Of a DNA stretch of 64,000 nt, positions 8,644 to 19,430 are shown piece by piece. Each line of letters starts with the position of its first letter. Position 1 is the first letter of the stretch. The stretch covers positions 62,001 through 126,000 of the forward strand of contig JUHI01000001.1 in NCBI GenBank assembly GCA_000799755.1, read 5' to 3'. The translations under genes were made by a program, and so were the position numbers. The stretch comes from Martinezella tropici. Its GTDB lineage: Bacteria; Pseudomonadota; Alphaproteobacteria; Rhizobiales; Rhizobiaceae. The notes beneath the pieces are model-generated. The model saw nothing but the letters and a program-made list of their open reading frames with translations, ran no database searches and was not told the DNA's origin.

Positions 8644-10082
8644 AACAGCGTCGCAGCAGCGAGATCGGCAGCACCGCCGATTGCGCCGCCGAAGAAGACA
8701 TAGGCGATGACGAACAGGCCGGAAAGACCGAAGACGAGGCGCAGCGAGCCAGCCGTGCGCGCGAATTCGTCCTTGGCTTCATCGAACCACATTACCTTGA
8801 TGACGCGCAGATAGTAGTAAGCGCCGACGACGGAAGCCAGGACGCCGATAATGGCGAGCGCATAGAGATGCGCCTGGATGGCCGCGACGAAGACGAAATA
8901 CTTTCCGAAGAAGCCTGCGAGCGGCGGGATGCCGGCCAGCGAGAACATCAGCGCTGTCAGCACGACCGCCATGAAGGGGTTGGTCGTGGAAAGGCCGGCG
9001 AGATCCTCGATGCTTTCGACTTGGCGGCCGTCCTTGCGGCGCATCGCCATGATGATGGCAAAGGTGCCTAGCGTCATGACCATGTAGATGACCATGTAGA
9101 GCATGACGCCGGAAACGCCGGTCTTGGTGCCTGCGGCAAGACCCACCAACGCATAACCCATGTGACCGATCGACGAGTAAGCCATCAGTCGCTTGAAGTT
9201 GCGTTGGCCGATGGCGGCGAAGGAGCCGAGCACCATCGATGCGATCGAGATGAACACGATGATCTGCTGCCAGTCGGCGAGCACCGGATGGAAGGCCGTG
9301 ACCACGATACGTGTCAGGATCGCCATGGCGGCAACCTTCGGGGCGGCAGCGAAGAAGGCGGTGACCGGCGTCGGAGCGCCTTCGTAAACGTCCGGCGTCC
9401 ACATGTGGAACGGCACGGCGGAGATCTTGAAGGCCAAACCGGCGAGAACGAAGACCAGGCCAAAGACGAGGCCGAGCGAACGGGTCTCGGCGCTGAGAGC
9501 CGTGGCGATGGCGTCGAAGGTCGTATGGCCGGTGAAGCCGTAGACCAGCGACATGCCGTAAAGCAGCATACCCGACGACAGCGCGCCGAGTACGAAATAC
9601 TTCAGGCCGGCTTCGGTCGACTTCAGGCTGTCGCGGTTGATAGCAGCGACGACGTAGAGGGCCAGCGACTGCAGTTCCAGCGACAGGTAGAGCGAGATCA
9701 GGTCGTGCGCCGAGATCATCAGCAGGATGCCGAGGGTCGCGAGCACGAGGAGAACCGGGAACTCGAAGCGATCGAGCTGTTGTTCGCGCGCCTGGCCCAT
9801 GCTGAGGAACATGGCGACGATCGAGCCGATCAGCGCGACGATCTTCATGAAGCGGGAGAAGCCGTCGGCGAGATAGGCGCCGCCATAGGCAAGGCCCTCG
9901 CCCGGAACGAAGATGATCCAGAGACCTGCCACCGCAAGAAGCGCGATGGCAAGACCGGTGACCGTTGGCCCCGACCGTTCGCCCGAGAAGACGCCGATCA
10001 TGAGCAACGCAAGCGCACCGACCGCGAGGATGAGCTCCGGAATGGAAAGATGCAGGCTTGCAAGAATTGTGTCAGCAGTCAT
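8640..10082 (-). CDS. nuoN: NADH-quinone oxidoreductase subunit N
   Basis: This is an antiporter-like proton-pumping subunit of the membrane arm of complex I. The 480 residues are almost entirely hydrophobic, about 14 helices. Family markers include [23 protein letters not shown] (the conserved Glu of helix TM5), the SEAGLKYF-type segment [21 protein letters not shown] and the lysine-bearing [21 protein letters not shown]. It starts 18 bases after nuoM and its stop overlaps birA. Confidence 0.97.
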   Translation of the reverse strand: MTADTILASLHLSIPELILAVGALALLMIGVFSGERSGPTVTGLAIALLAVAGLWIIFVPGEGLAYGGAYLADGFSRFMKIVALIGSIVAMFLSMGQAREQQLDRFEFPVLLVLATLGILLMISAHDLISLYLSLELQSLALYVVAAINRDSLKSTEAGLKYFVLGALSSGMLLYGMSLVYGFTGHTTFDAIATALSAETRSLGLVFGLVFVLAGLAFKISAVPFHMWTPDVYEGAPTPVTAFFAAAPKVAAMAILTRIVVTAFHPVLADWQQIIVFISIASMVLGSFAAIGQRNFKRLMAYSSIGHMGYALVGLAAGTKTGVSGVMLYMVIYMVMTLGTFAIIMAMRRKDGRQVESIEDLAGLSTTNPFMAVVLTALMFSLAGIPPLAGFFGKYFVFVAAIQAHLYALAIIGVLASVVGAYYYLRVIKVMWFDEAKDEFARTAGSLRLVFGLSGLFVIAYVFFGGAIGGAADLAAATLF

Positions 10083-10100
10083 GTCGAATAGGTCCCGTCA

Positions 10101-11612
10101 TCAATTCATCGACAGCGCAACATTCTGCGCAGCGTGCAGGGCAGCGGTATAATTGTTCACCAGCATATCAACCGACGCCGCCGTGGCATCGAAGATCGGA
10201 GCCGGGTAGACGCCGAAGAGGATCGTCAATGCGATCAGCGGATAAAGGATCAGCTGTTCACGCGGCGACAGATCCAGCAGCTTCTTCAGGTTTTCCTTCT
10301 CCAGCGCGCCGAAAATGACGCGGCGGTAGAGCCAGAGAGCGTAGGCGGCCGACAGGATCACGCCCGTCGCGGCAAACAGCGCAACCCAGGTGTTGACGCG
10401 GAAGACGCCGATCAGGGTCAGGAATTCGCCGATGAAGCCGGAGGTGCCAGGCAGACCGACATTGGCCATGGTGAAGACCATCATGGCAACGGCATATTTC
10501 GGCATGTTGTTGACCAGGCCGCCATAAGCCGCGATTTCGCGGGTATGGGTGCGGTCGTAGATCACGCCGACGCAGAGGAAGAGCGCGCCCGAGACGATGC
10601 CGTGCGACAGCATCTGGAAGATCGCGCCCTGGACGCCCTGCTGGTTGGCCGCGAAGATACCCATCGTCACATAGCCCATGTGGGCGACCGAGGAATAGGC
10701 GATCAGCTTCTTGATGTCTTCCTGCATCAGCGCCACCAGCGAGGTGTAGATGATGGCGATAACGGACAGCGCGAAGACGAGCGGCGCGAAATATTCCGAA
10801 GCATTCGGGAACATGCCGAGCGAGAAGCGGATGAGACCATAGCCGCCGAGCTTCAGGAGGACGCCTGCCAGGATCACGGAGCCAGCCGTCGGCGCCTGAA
10901 CGTGCGCGTCGGGAAGCCAGGTGTGAACGGGCCACATCGGCATCTTCACCGCGAATGAGGCGAAGAAGGCCAGCCAGAGCCACGTCTGCAGCTGCGGCGG
11001 GAACTTATAGGCGAGCAGCGTCGGGATGTCCGTCGTGCCGGCCTGCCAGTACATCGCCATGATCGCGAGCAGCATCAGCACCGAGCCGAGCAGCGTGTAG
11101 AGGAAGAACTTGTAGCTGGCGTAGACGCGGTCCTTGCCGCCCCAGACGCCGATGATCAGGAACATCGGGATGAGGCCGGCTTCGAAGAAGACGTAGAACA
11201 GCACGATATCCAGCGAGACGAACACGCCGATCATCATCGTCTCGAGGACGAGGAAGGCGATCATGTAGTCCTTCAGACGCTTTTCGACCGAGAGCCAGCT
11301 TGCCAGCACGCAGAAGGGCATCAGGAAGGTGGACAGGATGACGAACAGCATGGAGATGCCGTCGACGCCCATGTGATAGCTGATGCCGGTGGTCAGCCAC
11401 TCGCGCTTTTCGACCATCTGAAAGCCTGGATTGGCATTATCGAACCAGATCCAGACGAACAGCGATACGATGAAGGTAACGATGGTCGTCGCCAGCGAGA
11501 TGTTCAGGATGTTCCGGCGGCCGTTGGCACCGTTCTCCTGCGTGAACAGCAGGAGAAGGACGCCCACCAGCGGCAGGAACGTGACCGTTGAAAGAATGGG
11601 CCAATCGGTCAT
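10101..11612 (-). CDS. nuoM: NADH-quinone oxidoreductase subunit M
   Basis: This is the second antiporter-like subunit of the complex I membrane arm. The open frame runs to 11861, but [21 protein letters not shown] at 11612 is the family start, and its ATG overlaps the nuoL stop by one base (TGATG). The 503 residues carry about 14 helices, the Glu-bearing [17 protein letters not shown], the lysine segment [20 protein letters not shown] and [15 protein letters not shown]. Confidence 0.97.
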   Translation of the reverse strand: MTDWPILSTVTFLPLVGVLLLLFTQENGANGRRNILNISLATTIVTFIVSLFVWIWFDNANPGFQMVEKREWLTTGISYHMGVDGISMLFVILSTFLMPFCVLASWLSVEKRLKDYMIAFLVLETMMIGVFVSLDIVLFYVFFEAGLIPMFLIIGVWGGKDRVYASYKFFLYTLLGSVLMLLAIMAMYWQAGTTDIPTLLAYKFPPQLQTWLWLAFFASFAVKMPMWPVHTWLPDAHVQAPTAGSVILAGVLLKLGGYGLIRFSLGMFPNASEYFAPLVFALSVIAIIYTSLVALMQEDIKKLIAYSSVAHMGYVTMGIFAANQQGVQGAIFQMLSHGIVSGALFLCVGVIYDRTHTREIAAYGGLVNNMPKYAVAMMVFTMANVGLPGTSGFIGEFLTLIGVFRVNTWVALFAATGVILSAAYALWLYRRVIFGALEKENLKKLLDLSPREQLILYPLIALTILFGVYPAPIFDATAASVDMLVNNYTAALHAAQNVALSMN

Positions 11613-13606
11613 CAGAGGGAACTCCCGAGCATCATCCAAGTAACGAGGGCAGCAATGCCGAGCAGCATCGCGAAAGCATAGTGATAGAGGTAGCCGGTCT
11701 GCAGGCGCACGACGCGGTTGGTGACATCCACGACGCGGGCGGCGATGCCGTTCGGGCCGATGGTGTCGATGACGCCCACGTCGCCCTTCTTCCAGAGGAA
11801 GCGGCCAAGCGCCTTGGCGGAACGGACGAAGAGGAAATCGTAGAGCTCGTCGAAGTACCACTTGTTCAACAGGAACTCGTAGAGCACGTGCTGCTGCTGA
11901 GCGAGCTTGCGCGGCGTCTCCGGCGACTTGATGTAGAAATACCAGGCGGTCACGAGGCCGAGCAGCATGGCGATGAAGGGGCTGAGCTCAACCCAAACAG
12001 GCGCATGTTCCATTTCCTCGAGGATCTTGTTGTCCGGGAGCGTGAACAGCGCATGCTTCCAGAATTCCTCGTAGGCATGGCCGACGAAATCCGCGTTGAA
12101 ATACATGCCGGCGCCGACAGCACCGATCGCCAACAGGTAAAGCGGGATCAGCATGACGTTCGGCGATTCATGCACATGATGCATGACTTCGTGCGAAGCG
12201 CGCGGCTTGCCGAAGAAGGTCATGAAGATCAGGCGCCAGGAGTAGAAGCTGGTGAACATTGCCGCAATGACCAGCAGCGTGAAGGCGAAACCGGCGGCTG
12301 CGTTATGCGAGGCGAAAGCCGCCAGGATGATCGCATCCTTCGAGATGAAACCGGCAAAACCGATATGGGTCAGCGGAATGCCGACGCCGGTGATCGCCAG
12401 CGTGCCGATAATCATCATCCAGTAGGTCTTCTTGATGTGTGTGCGAAGACCACCCATATGCCGCATATCCTGCTCGCCGTCGACGGCGTGGATGACCGAG
12501 CCGGCGCAAAGGAAGAGCAGAGCCTTGAAGAAGGCGTGCGTGAAGAGATGGAAAATGGCCGCGCCGTAAGCGCCGACGCCGAGGGCGACGAACATGTAGC
12601 CGAGCTGCGAACAGGTCGAATAAGCGATGACGCGCTTGATGTCGTTCTGCACGAGGCCGACGGTCGCGGCGAAGAAGGCCGTTATCGCGCCGATGACGGT
12701 GACGACGGTCAACGCATCCTGCGACAGTTCAAAGATCGGCGACATGCGGGCGACGAGGAAGACGCCGGCGGTGACCATCGTTGCGGCATGGATGAGCGCC
12801 GATACCGGCGTCGGGCCTTCCATGGCGTCCGGCAGCCAGGTGTGCAGCAGGAACTGCGCCGACTTACCCATTGCGCCCATGAAGAGCAGCAGGCAGACGG
12901 CCGTCAGGGCGTGACCGCGATCGAGATGCATGCCCAGGAAGTTGAGCACGATGTCACTGGACTGGCCGCCCTGCCCCGAGGCAAAGCTCTGGGCGTTAGC
13001 GAAGATCACGTCGAAATTGATCGAGCCGAAGAGGACGAAGACGCCGGCAATGCCGAGCACGAAGCCGAAGTCGCCGACGCGGTTGACGATGAAGGCCTTG
13101 ATCGCTGCTGCGGAGGCGGACGGCTTCTTGAACCAGAAGCCGATCAGCAGATAGGAGGCCAGACCGACGCCTTCCCAGCCAAAGAACATCTGGGCGAGGT
13201 TGTCGGACGTCACCAGCATCAGCATGGCGAAGGTGAAGAGCGAGAGATATGCGAAGAAGCGCGGACGATGCGGGTCGTGGTGCATGTATCCGATCGAGTA
13301 GACGTGAACCAGGGTCGAAACCGAGTTCACAACGATCAGCATCACCGAGGTGAGCGTATCGACGCGCAACGACCAGGAGACGTCGATGCCGCCGGACTGT
13401 ATCCAGCGCAGGACTTCGACCTTGATCGGACCATCCGTGTGGCCGAGCGCCACCGTGAAGAAGACGACCCACGACAGAATGGCCGCGATGATCATCAGGC
13501 CGGTGGTGACATATTCCGAAGCCTTGGCGCCGATCGCCCGGCCGAAAAGCCCTGCTATGATCGCGCCAATCAGGGGAAGAAAGACGATAGCCTTATATAA
13601 GAACAT
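11612..13606 (-). CDS. nuoL: NADH-quinone oxidoreductase subunit L
   Basis: This is the distal antiporter-like subunit of complex I, with the long lateral helix along the membrane arm. The 664 residues include [18 protein letters not shown] (conserved Glu), [21 protein letters not shown] (conserved Lys and His), [16 protein letters not shown] and a C-terminal extension ending in a hydrophobic anchor ([19 protein letters not shown]), as expected for NuoL. It follows nuoK by 7 bases and overlaps nuoM by one. Confidence 0.97.
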   Translation of the reverse strand: MFLYKAIVFLPLIGAIIAGLFGRAIGAKASEYVTTGLMIIAAILSWVVFFTVALGHTDGPIKVEVLRWIQSGGIDVSWSLRVDTLTSVMLIVVNSVSTLVHVYSIGYMHHDPHRPRFFAYLSLFTFAMLMLVTSDNLAQMFFGWEGVGLASYLLIGFWFKKPSASAAAIKAFIVNRVGDFGFVLGIAGVFVLFGSINFDVIFANAQSFASGQGGQSSDIVLNFLGMHLDRGHALTAVCLLLFMGAMGKSAQFLLHTWLPDAMEGPTPVSALIHAATMVTAGVFLVARMSPIFELSQDALTVVTVIGAITAFFAATVGLVQNDIKRVIAYSTCSQLGYMFVALGVGAYGAAIFHLFTHAFFKALLFLCAGSVIHAVDGEQDMRHMGGLRTHIKKTYWMMIIGTLAITGVGIPLTHIGFAGFISKDAIILAAFASHNAAAGFAFTLLVIAAMFTSFYSWRLIFMTFFGKPRASHEVMHHVHESPNVMLIPLYLLAIGAVGAGMYFNADFVGHAYEEFWKHALFTLPDNKILEEMEHAPVWVELSPFIAMLLGLVTAWYFYIKSPETPRKLAQQQHVLYEFLLNKWYFDELYDFLFVRSAKALGRFLWKKGDVGVIDTIGPNGIAARVVDVTNRVVRLQTGYLYHYAFAMLLGIAALVTWMMLGSSL

Positions 13607-13613
13607 AGCTGTA

Positions 13614-13922
13614 TCAGCCCTTCATCACGTTGACGTCTTCAACCGCGATGGAGCCGCGGTTGCGGTAGAAGACGACGAGAATTGCAAGACCGATCGCGGC
13701 TTCAGCCGCGGCGACGGTCAAAATGAACAGAGCGAAAACCTGGCCGACGATGTCGTTGAGGAACGACGAGAAGGCGACCATGTTGATGTTGACCGCGAGC
13801 AATATGAGTTCGACCGACATCAGGATGATGATGACGTTCTTGCGGTTGAGAAAGATACCGAAAACGCCGAGCACGAAGAGGATGGCGCTGACCGTCAGGT
13901 AATGGGAAAGTCCGATGACCAT
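13614..13922 (-). CDS. nuoK: NADH-quinone oxidoreductase subunit K
   Basis: This is a small membrane subunit (102 residues, three helices, usual length) next to the first proton channel of complex I. The two conserved membrane glutamates are in [20 protein letters not shown] (second helix) and [18 protein letters not shown] (third helix). It sits between nuoJ (31 bases upstream) and nuoL (7 bases downstream). Confidence 0.97.
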   Translation of the reverse strand: MVIGLSHYLTVSAILFVLGVFGIFLNRKNVIIILMSVELILLAVNINMVAFSSFLNDIVGQVFALFILTVAAAEAAIGLAILVVFYRNRGSIAVEDVNVMKG

Positions 13923-13953
13923 GTTCTTGTTCCTTTGATCCCCGTGCCTCGCC

Positions 13954-14568
13954 TCAGACGCCCTGCCCCGGCTTGACCTTAACCACCTCGACGGCGGTCG
14001 CGGGCGTGCGGGCGACCTGTTGGGAAATATTCTGGCGCTTGATGTGTGTGCGATGCTTCAGCGTCAGAACGATCGCGCCGATCATCGCCACCAGCAGCAC
14101 AAGGCCGGCGATTTCGAAGAAATAAACGTAGTTGGTGTAAAGCACGTCGCCGAGGGCGGCAGTGTTCGTCCGCTGCGTCACGGCCGGGATCGGCATGGCG
14201 ACGGACTTGGCGATCGTCGGCGAAATCACGCTGCCGCCGATGACGACGATGAGCTCAGCCGCGAGAATGATGCCGATCAAAGCGCCGATCGGGGCATATT
14301 CCAGAATGCCGGCCCTGAGCTCCGAAAAGTCGATATCGAGCATCATGACGACGAAAAGGAAGAGAACCGCCACGGCGCCGACATAAACGACCAGCAGGAT
14401 CATCGCCAGGAACTCAGCCCCCATCAGGAGGAACAGGCCGGCCGCGTTGAAGAAAACCAGGATGAGGAACAGGACCGAATGGACCGGATTCCGCGCCGAG
14501 ATGACCATGAACGCCGACGCCACAGCGACAAAGGCGAAGATATAGAAAAAAAGAGCCTGCAGACCCAT
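13954..14568 (-). CDS. nuoJ: NADH-quinone oxidoreductase subunit J
   Basis: This is a five-helix membrane subunit of complex I. I take [24 protein letters not shown] (ATG at 14568) as the start: the open frame continues to 14649, but the added stretch (PDESPTELHRAGDTPCCPG) is polar, unlike the family, and derives from the hairpin repeats described below. The result is 204 residues, a normal length. The conserved [29 protein letters not shown] segment is present. The weak AAGG site before the ATG may reflect its position after the hairpins. Confidence 0.95.
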   Translation of the reverse strand: MGLQALFFYIFAFVAVASAFMVISARNPVHSVLFLILVFFNAAGLFLLMGAEFLAMILLVVYVGAVAVLFLFVVMMLDIDFSELRAGILEYAPIGALIGIILAAELIVVIGGSVISPTIAKSVAMPIPAVTQRTNTAALGDVLYTNYVYFFEIAGLVLLVAMIGAIVLTLKHRTHIKRQNISQQVARTPATAVEVVKVKPGQGV

Positions 14569-14592
14569 GTTGGTGCCTTTTTCGTCTTCCCC

Positions 14593-14619
14593 CGGGCAGC
14601 AGGGAGTATCCCCTGCCCG
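14593..14619. repeat. Palindromic hairpin in the nuoI-nuoJ gap, first unit
   Basis: CGGGCAG and CTGCCCG form a 7-bp outer stem; GGGA-GTA-TCCC forms the inner stem with two unpaired bases on one side. It lies in the only large gap of this part of the operon and is directly followed by a second hairpin. Paired palindromes of this kind resemble rhizobial intergenic elements (RIME-type), but the family is not confirmed. Confidence 0.55.
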
Positions 14620-14621
14620 AT

Positions 14622-14655
14622 GGAGCTCGGTCGGACTTTCGTCCGGCAAAGCTCC
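14622..14655. repeat. Palindromic hairpin in the nuoI-nuoJ gap, second unit
   Basis: GGAGCT pairs with AGCTCC outside, and GTCGGAC with GTCCGGC inside (one G-T position), around a TTTC loop. It begins two bases after the first hairpin. Neither unit has a T run on the minus strand, so transcription should continue into nuoJ. Confidence 0.55.
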
Positions 14656-14717
14656 GGTCTAGATTCAACCGCGACGGCGACAATCGGTCGCCTGTCACGG
14701 CATATTCAAAACTCCGC

Positions 14718-15209
14718 TCAGCGGTACGGCGAATCCATCGCGATGTTGTGCGCGATTTCGCGTTCCCAGCGGTCGCCATTGTCCAAGAGCCGCGCCTTGT
14801 CGAAATAGAGTTCTTCGCGGGTCTCGGTGGCGAATTCGAAGTTCGGCCCTTCGACGATGGCGTCGACCGGGCATGCCTCTTGGCAGAAGCCGCAATAGAT
14901 GCACTTCACCATGTCGATGTCGTAACGCACCGTGCGGCGGGTGCCGTCGTTGCGGCGCGGCCCGGCTTCGATGGTGATGGCCTGGGCAGGACAGATGGCT
15001 TCGCAGAGCTTGCAGGCGATGCAACGCTCTTCGCCGTTCGGGTAACGACGCAGCGCATGTTCGCCGCGGAAGCGCGGGCTGACCGGCCCCTTTTCGAACG
15101 GGTAGTTGATCGTTGCCTTCTGCTTGAAGAAGTAACGCATCGACAAAAAGAATGCGCCGACAAATTCCTTGAGGAACAGCGAGCTGACGGCGTTGGAAAT
15201 TCCGGCCAT
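14718..15209 (-). CDS. nuoI: NADH-quinone oxidoreductase subunit I
   Basis: This peripheral-arm subunit carries two [4Fe-4S] clusters (N6a and N6b) on the electron path to NuoB. The 163 residues have both ferredoxin motifs: Cys63, 66, 69 and 73 ([12 protein letters not shown]) and Cys103, 106, 109 and 113 ([12 protein letters not shown]). The amphipathic N-terminus ([17 protein letters not shown]) is typical of NuoI. The ATG at 15209 has GGAGG six bases upstream, which favours it over the TTG two codons earlier. Confidence 0.97.
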   Translation of the reverse strand: MAGISNAVSSLFLKEFVGAFFLSMRYFFKQKATINYPFEKGPVSPRFRGEHALRRYPNGEERCIACKLCEAICPAQAITIEAGPRRNDGTRRTVRYDIDMVKCIYCGFCQEACPVDAIVEGPNFEFATETREELYFDKARLLDNGDRWEREIAHNIAMDSPYR

Positions 15210-15249
15210 CTTCAACCTCCAAATCTGCTTGAAGCGAGGATCGACATCA

Positions 15250-16293
15250 TCATGCCCATCCCGTCAGCTTCAGCACGAATGCAACGATAACGACCATGGC
15301 GAGCGACAGCGGCAGGAAAACCTTCCAGCCGAGACGCATGAGCTGGTCATAGCGGTAGCGCGGCACGAATGCCTTCACCATCGCGAACATGAAGAACACA
15401 AAGCAAGACTTCAGCAGGAACCAGATGATGCCCGGAACCCAGTTCAGGATCCAGATATCGACCGGAGGCAGCCAGCCGCCGAGGAAGAGGATCGTCGTCA
15501 GCGAGCACATCAGGACGACGGCGGCATATTCGCCGAGCATGAACATCATGTACGGCGACGAACCGTATTCCACCATGAAGCCGGCAACCAGCTCCGATTC
15601 CGCTTCCGGAAGGTCAAAGGGCGGACGGTTCGTTTCAGCGAGCGCCGAAATGAAGAACACGATGAACATCGGGAACAGCGACAGCCAGTGCCAGTCGAGG
15701 AACGAGGCCGGCAGGCCGAGCTTGGTGCCGAGGCCCGTCTGCTGCGACAGCACGATATCCGTCAGGTTCAGCGAACCGACGCAAAGCAGCACGGTGACGA
15801 TGACGAGGCCGATCGAGACTTCGTAGGACACCATCTGCGCAGCCGAACGAAGCGCGCCGAGGAACGGGTACTTCGAGTTCGAAGCCCAGCCGCCCATGAT
15901 GATGCCGTACACTTCGAGCGACGAGATCGCGAGAATGTAGAGAATGCCGACGTTGATGTCGGCGACGACCCAGTTCTGCGCCACTGGCACGACGGCCCAG
16001 GTGGAGAGCGCCAGCACCACGGAAACCAGCGGTGCGAGCAGGAACACTGTCTTGTTGGCGCCGGCCGGGATGATCGGCTCTTTGAACATGAACTTCAGCA
16101 AGTCAGCGAAGGACTGGAACAGGCCGAAGGGGCCGACGACGTTCGGGCCGCGACGCAGCTGCACGGCAGCCCAGATCTTGCGGTCGGCAAGCAGAATGTA
16201 AGCGATGAAAATCAGCAGGCAGACCAGGAGCAGCAGGGACTGGCCGATCATGATCAGCGCCGGCCAGAGATAGGTCGAAACGAATGAATCCAT
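15250..16293 (-). CDS. nuoH: NADH-quinone oxidoreductase subunit H
   Basis: This membrane subunit links the two arms of complex I and helps form the quinone chamber. The 347 residues contain about eight helices and the family signatures [22 protein letters not shown] near residue 32 and [21 protein letters not shown] near 210-230, the latter with the conserved acidic loop, and a C-terminal [21 protein letters not shown]. It starts 12 bases after nuoG. Confidence 0.97.
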   Translation of the reverse strand: MDSFVSTYLWPALIMIGQSLLLLVCLLIFIAYILLADRKIWAAVQLRRGPNVVGPFGLFQSFADLLKFMFKEPIIPAGANKTVFLLAPLVSVVLALSTWAVVPVAQNWVVADINVGILYILAISSLEVYGIIMGGWASNSKYPFLGALRSAAQMVSYEVSIGLVIVTVLLCVGSLNLTDIVLSQQTGLGTKLGLPASFLDWHWLSLFPMFIVFFISALAETNRPPFDLPEAESELVAGFMVEYGSSPYMMFMLGEYAAVVLMCSLTTILFLGGWLPPVDIWILNWVPGIIWFLLKSCFVFFMFAMVKAFVPRYRYDQLMRLGWKVFLPLSLAMVVIVAFVLKLTGWA

Positions 16294-16305
16294 AGTCCTG
16301 TGCCC

Positions 16306-18387
16306 TTACTCTGCCGCAACGTGGAAATTGTTGCGGGCCAATGCCGAGCACTCGGCCATGACAGCCGATGCGCGCGTTATCGGGTTCGTCAAATAGAAGT
16401 CTTTGATCGGCGAAGCAAATGCCGATTTGCCCATCGCGCCGGCTTTTTTCGCAACTGCGGCAATTTGGGCGCTATCGCCTTCGGCAATCTCGTCGATACC
16501 GGCGAAATGCGGGAAGGCTGCATAGAGCTTCGCGCGCAATTCCCTCAGCGAATCAAAGGGAAGCTTCTTGCCGAGTACGTCGGAAAGGGCGCGGATGATG
16601 GCCCAGTCCTCGCGGGCGTCGCCCGGTGCGAAACCGGCGCGATTGCCCATCTGGACGCGGCCTTCGGTATTGACCCAGGTGCCCGACTTTTCGGTGTAGG
16701 CTGCGGCCGGCAGGATGACATCGGCGTTCTGGGCGCCGTTGTCGCCGTGCGAGCCGATATAAACAGTAAACTTCGCGCCCTTGCGGCTGAAGTCGAGCTC
16801 ATCGGCGCCGAGCAAAAAGAGGACATCCATCGACGACAGCATCGCGGCGGCATTGACGCCCTTGGCACCCGGCACGAAGCCGAGGTCGAGGCCGCCGACG
16901 CGGGCGGCTGCCGTGTGCAGCACCGCGAAGCCGTTCCAGCCGTCCTTGACGACACCGACGGCGGCAGCAAGCTTGGCGGCATTCGCCAGCACTTCTGCAC
17001 CGTCTTCGCGCGTCAGGGCGCCCTGCCCGATGATGATCATCGGCTTCTGCGCGTTCTTCAGCACCTCGGCGAAGCTGTGCGAGCCGCTGACGAGATCGGC
17101 CAGCGTATCCGGACCAGCGCCGAGATAGTCATAGGAATAGCGAAGGTCGGCGGCTTCACCGATTACGCCGATCGGGAACTTGCCGCGGCGCCAGCGCTTG
17201 CGGATGCGCGAGTTCATGACAGCTGCTTCGGCGCGCGGGTTGGCGCCGACGATCAGCAGCGCGTCGGCTGCTTCGATACCCTGGATGCTCGGGTTGAAGA
17301 TGTAGCTTGCGCGGCCGAGCGACGGATCAAGCGCCGTCCCGTCCTGGCGACAGTCGAGATTTTCCGATCCCAGCGATTTCAACAGTTCGCCGAGAGCGTA
17401 CATTTCCTCGACCGAAGCCAGATCGCCAGCGATGGCGCCGATCTTGTCGCCGCTGGTGGCGGAAACTGCCGACTTGATGGCGGCGAAGGCATCGCTCCAG
17501 CTTGCCGGCTGCAGGCGGCCGTCCTTGCGGACGTAGGGCTTGTCGAGGCGCTGTGTCTTCAGGCCGTCCCAGATGAAACGGGTCTTGTCGGAGATCCACT
17601 CTTCGTTGATCTGCTCGTTGACCCTCGGCAGAACGCGCATGACTTCGCGGCCGCGCGTATCGACGCGGATCGCCGAGCCGAGAGCATCCATGACGTCGAT
17701 CGATTCGGTCTTGTTCAGTTCCCACGGGCGAGCCGTGAAGGCGAAGGGCTTCGAGGTCAGCGCGCCGACCGGGCAAAGGTCAACGACGTTGCCCTGCAGC
17801 TCGGAGGTCATCGCCTGCTCGAGATAGGTGGTGATTTCGGCATCTTCGCCGCGGCCGATGAGGCCAAGCTCGGAAATGCCGGCGACCTCAGTCGTGAAGC
17901 GGACGCAGCGCGTGCAGTGAATGCAGCGGTTCATCACGGTCTTGACGAGCGGGCCGATATACTTGTCTTCGACCGCGCGCTTGTCTTCCTGATAGCGCGA
18001 ACTATCGATGCCGAAGGCCATGGCCTGGTCCTGCAGGTCGCATTCGCCGCCCTGGTCGCAGATCGGGCAATCCAGCGGATGGTTGATGAGCAGGAATTCC
18101 ATCACGCCTTCGCGGGCCTTCTTGACCATCGGCGTGTTGGTGAAGACTTCCGGAAGCTCGCCGTTCGGTCCACCGCGGATATCGCGAACGCCCATGGCGC
18201 AGGATGCCTGCGGCTTCGGCGGGCCGCCCTTTACCTCGACGAGGCACATGCGGCAATTGCCGGCCACCGACAGTCGTTCATGGAAGCAGAAGCGCGGGAC
18301 TTCGGCGCCGGCTTCCTCGCACGCCTGGATAAGCGTGAAGTGATCCGGAACTTCGATCTCTTTACCGTCAATCTTCAGTTTTACCAT
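16306..18387 (-). CDS. nuoG: NADH-quinone oxidoreductase subunit G
   Basis: This is the largest peripheral subunit (693 residues). The N-terminal [2Fe-2S] ferredoxin domain uses Cys34, 45, 48 and 63. Next comes the His-Cys3 cluster region (HPLDCPICDQGGECDLQDQ) and a [4Fe-4S] motif (NRCIHCTRCVRF). The remaining 450 residues form a molybdopterin-oxidoreductase-like domain that is non-catalytic in complex I. The ATG is 242 bases from the helix-hairpin-helix gene upstream, one of the largest gaps in the operon; I see no promoter or terminator in it that I can defend. Confidence 0.97.
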   Translation of the reverse strand: MVKLKIDGKEIEVPDHFTLIQACEEAGAEVPRFCFHERLSVAGNCRMCLVEVKGGPPKPQASCAMGVRDIRGGPNGELPEVFTNTPMVKKAREGVMEFLLINHPLDCPICDQGGECDLQDQAMAFGIDSSRYQEDKRAVEDKYIGPLVKTVMNRCIHCTRCVRFTTEVAGISELGLIGRGEDAEITTYLEQAMTSELQGNVVDLCPVGALTSKPFAFTARPWELNKTESIDVMDALGSAIRVDTRGREVMRVLPRVNEQINEEWISDKTRFIWDGLKTQRLDKPYVRKDGRLQPASWSDAFAAIKSAVSATSGDKIGAIAGDLASVEEMYALGELLKSLGSENLDCRQDGTALDPSLGRASYIFNPSIQGIEAADALLIVGANPRAEAAVMNSRIRKRWRRGKFPIGVIGEAADLRYSYDYLGAGPDTLADLVSGSHSFAEVLKNAQKPMIIIGQGALTREDGAEVLANAAKLAAAVGVVKDGWNGFAVLHTAAARVGGLDLGFVPGAKGVNAAAMLSSMDVLFLLGADELDFSRKGAKFTVYIGSHGDNGAQNADVILPAAAYTEKSGTWVNTEGRVQMGNRAGFAPGDAREDWAIIRALSDVLGKKLPFDSLRELRAKLYAAFPHFAGIDEIAEGDSAQIAAVAKKAGAMGKSAFASPIKDFYLTNPITRASAVMAECSALARNNFHVAAE

Positions 18388-18629
18388 CGTCCACTCAGTC
18401 CTATGTCACGTCTTCAGCCCAACCTGGCCGCAGACAATTTCATGATCGCAAACCGGATTGCCACCGGCGCGGCTTGAAACCGCATGGCACCGGTTCGCTC
18501 ACAATAAGCTTTGCCAAGCCTTGTCCCCACAAGACCCGCGTTGCGATCAAGATATGCGAGGCCCTGCCCGCACAGTCTCCACCGCCTTCATTCGCACTCC
18601 CCGGCCCGTCGATACGGCCGAGGAAAATC

Positions 18630-19424
18630 TCAACTCCGGCCCTTCGGCAGCAGCGCCTTTGCCTGACCGACCCAGTCATCACGGCGGATGCGGCCGTCAA
18701 AACCGAATTCCGCATCGATCCGCTCGACATCCGCATCGCTCCAGGCGGCGATATCGGCAAAGCGCTTGATGTCGCGTCCGTTCAGCACCTGCTCCAGCTT
18801 CGGACCGATGCCCGAAATCCGCTTCAGGTCATCGGCCTTCTCGGCAGCCTTGCGGCCGCGCACGGGACCTGTCTTTGCGGCGACTGGCGCTGCAACTTCA
18901 ACCTTCTTTGCGGCAGCCGGCGTAGCAACTTCAACCTTAGCCGTCTTCTTTGCAGTTGTCGTCGCGACCTTAGGCGCCGTAACAGCAGGCTTCGGCTCGG
19001 CTTTCTTCGCTGAAACCGGCTTCTGCCTTGCAGCAGCCGGCTTTGGTGCAACTGGCTTCGGCGCAACCGCCTTGGCAACGGTCGCTACCTCGACAGGCCT
19101 ATCGTCCCCTGCCCCGCCATTCGCAGCGGCCGGCTTTGCAGCAGCTTCAGGCTCATGCTTTTCGTCTTCCAAAGCTTCGGCGAGCCTGGTGGTCGCTTCG
19201 ACGGCGCCCTGGAAAGCCCCCAGGAATGCGCCTGCCATCTGCGAGGAAAAGCCGAAGCCGATCGCAGTGACCGCAGCAATGGCTGCAGCCGGATGGGCCA
19301 TCAGCGGGTGGATCGGCATGATCGGCGCGTTCCCAAAGATACCGGCGGCGACACGACCAAGATCGGCCGATGCATTACCGGTCGCTCCGTTGTCCTGCCT
19401 GATATCCTTGGTCTTCGCCATCAT
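18630..19424 (-). CDS. Helix-hairpin-helix protein inside the nuo operon, related to the NuoE tail
   Basis: The 264-residue protein is not a complex I subunit. Residues 1-90 have an Ala/Gly-rich moderately hydrophobic stretch (HPLMAHPAAAIAAVTAIGFGF); 95-195 is a low-complexity Ala/Lys/Pro/Val linker (VAPKPVAPKPAAARQKP and similar); the last 65 residues are a helix-hairpin-helix domain (LKRISGIGPKLEQVLNGRDI ... RIRRDDWVGQAKALLPKG). That domain matches the extra C-terminal domain of NuoE (QLISGVGPKIEGTLHELGI ... RIERDEWVRQAEAL). The gene starts 6 bases after the nuoF stop, so it is surely cotranscribed. Its role is unknown; the tail could bind a partner also bound by NuoE, or nucleic acid. Confidence 0.85.
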   Translation of the reverse strand: MMAKTKDIRQDNGATGNASADLGRVAAGIFGNAPIMPIHPLMAHPAAAIAAVTAIGFGFSSQMAGAFLGAFQGAVEATTRLAEALEDEKHEPEAAAKPAAANGGAGDDRPVEVATVAKAVAPKPVAPKPAAARQKPVSAKKAEPKPAVTAPKVATTTAKKTAKVEVATPAAAKKVEVAAPVAAKTGPVRGRKAAEKADDLKRISGIGPKLEQVLNGRDIKRFADIAAWSDADVERIDAEFGFDGRIRRDDWVGQAKALLPKGRS

Positions 19425-19430
19425 CGATCC

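Noticed and set aside
11588..13600. 670-codon open frame on the plus strand
   Set aside because: Mirror of nuoL; very charged, repetitive composition and no family match.
16300..18477. 725-codon open frame on the plus strand
   Set aside because: Antisense to nuoG; composition typical of a shadow frame.
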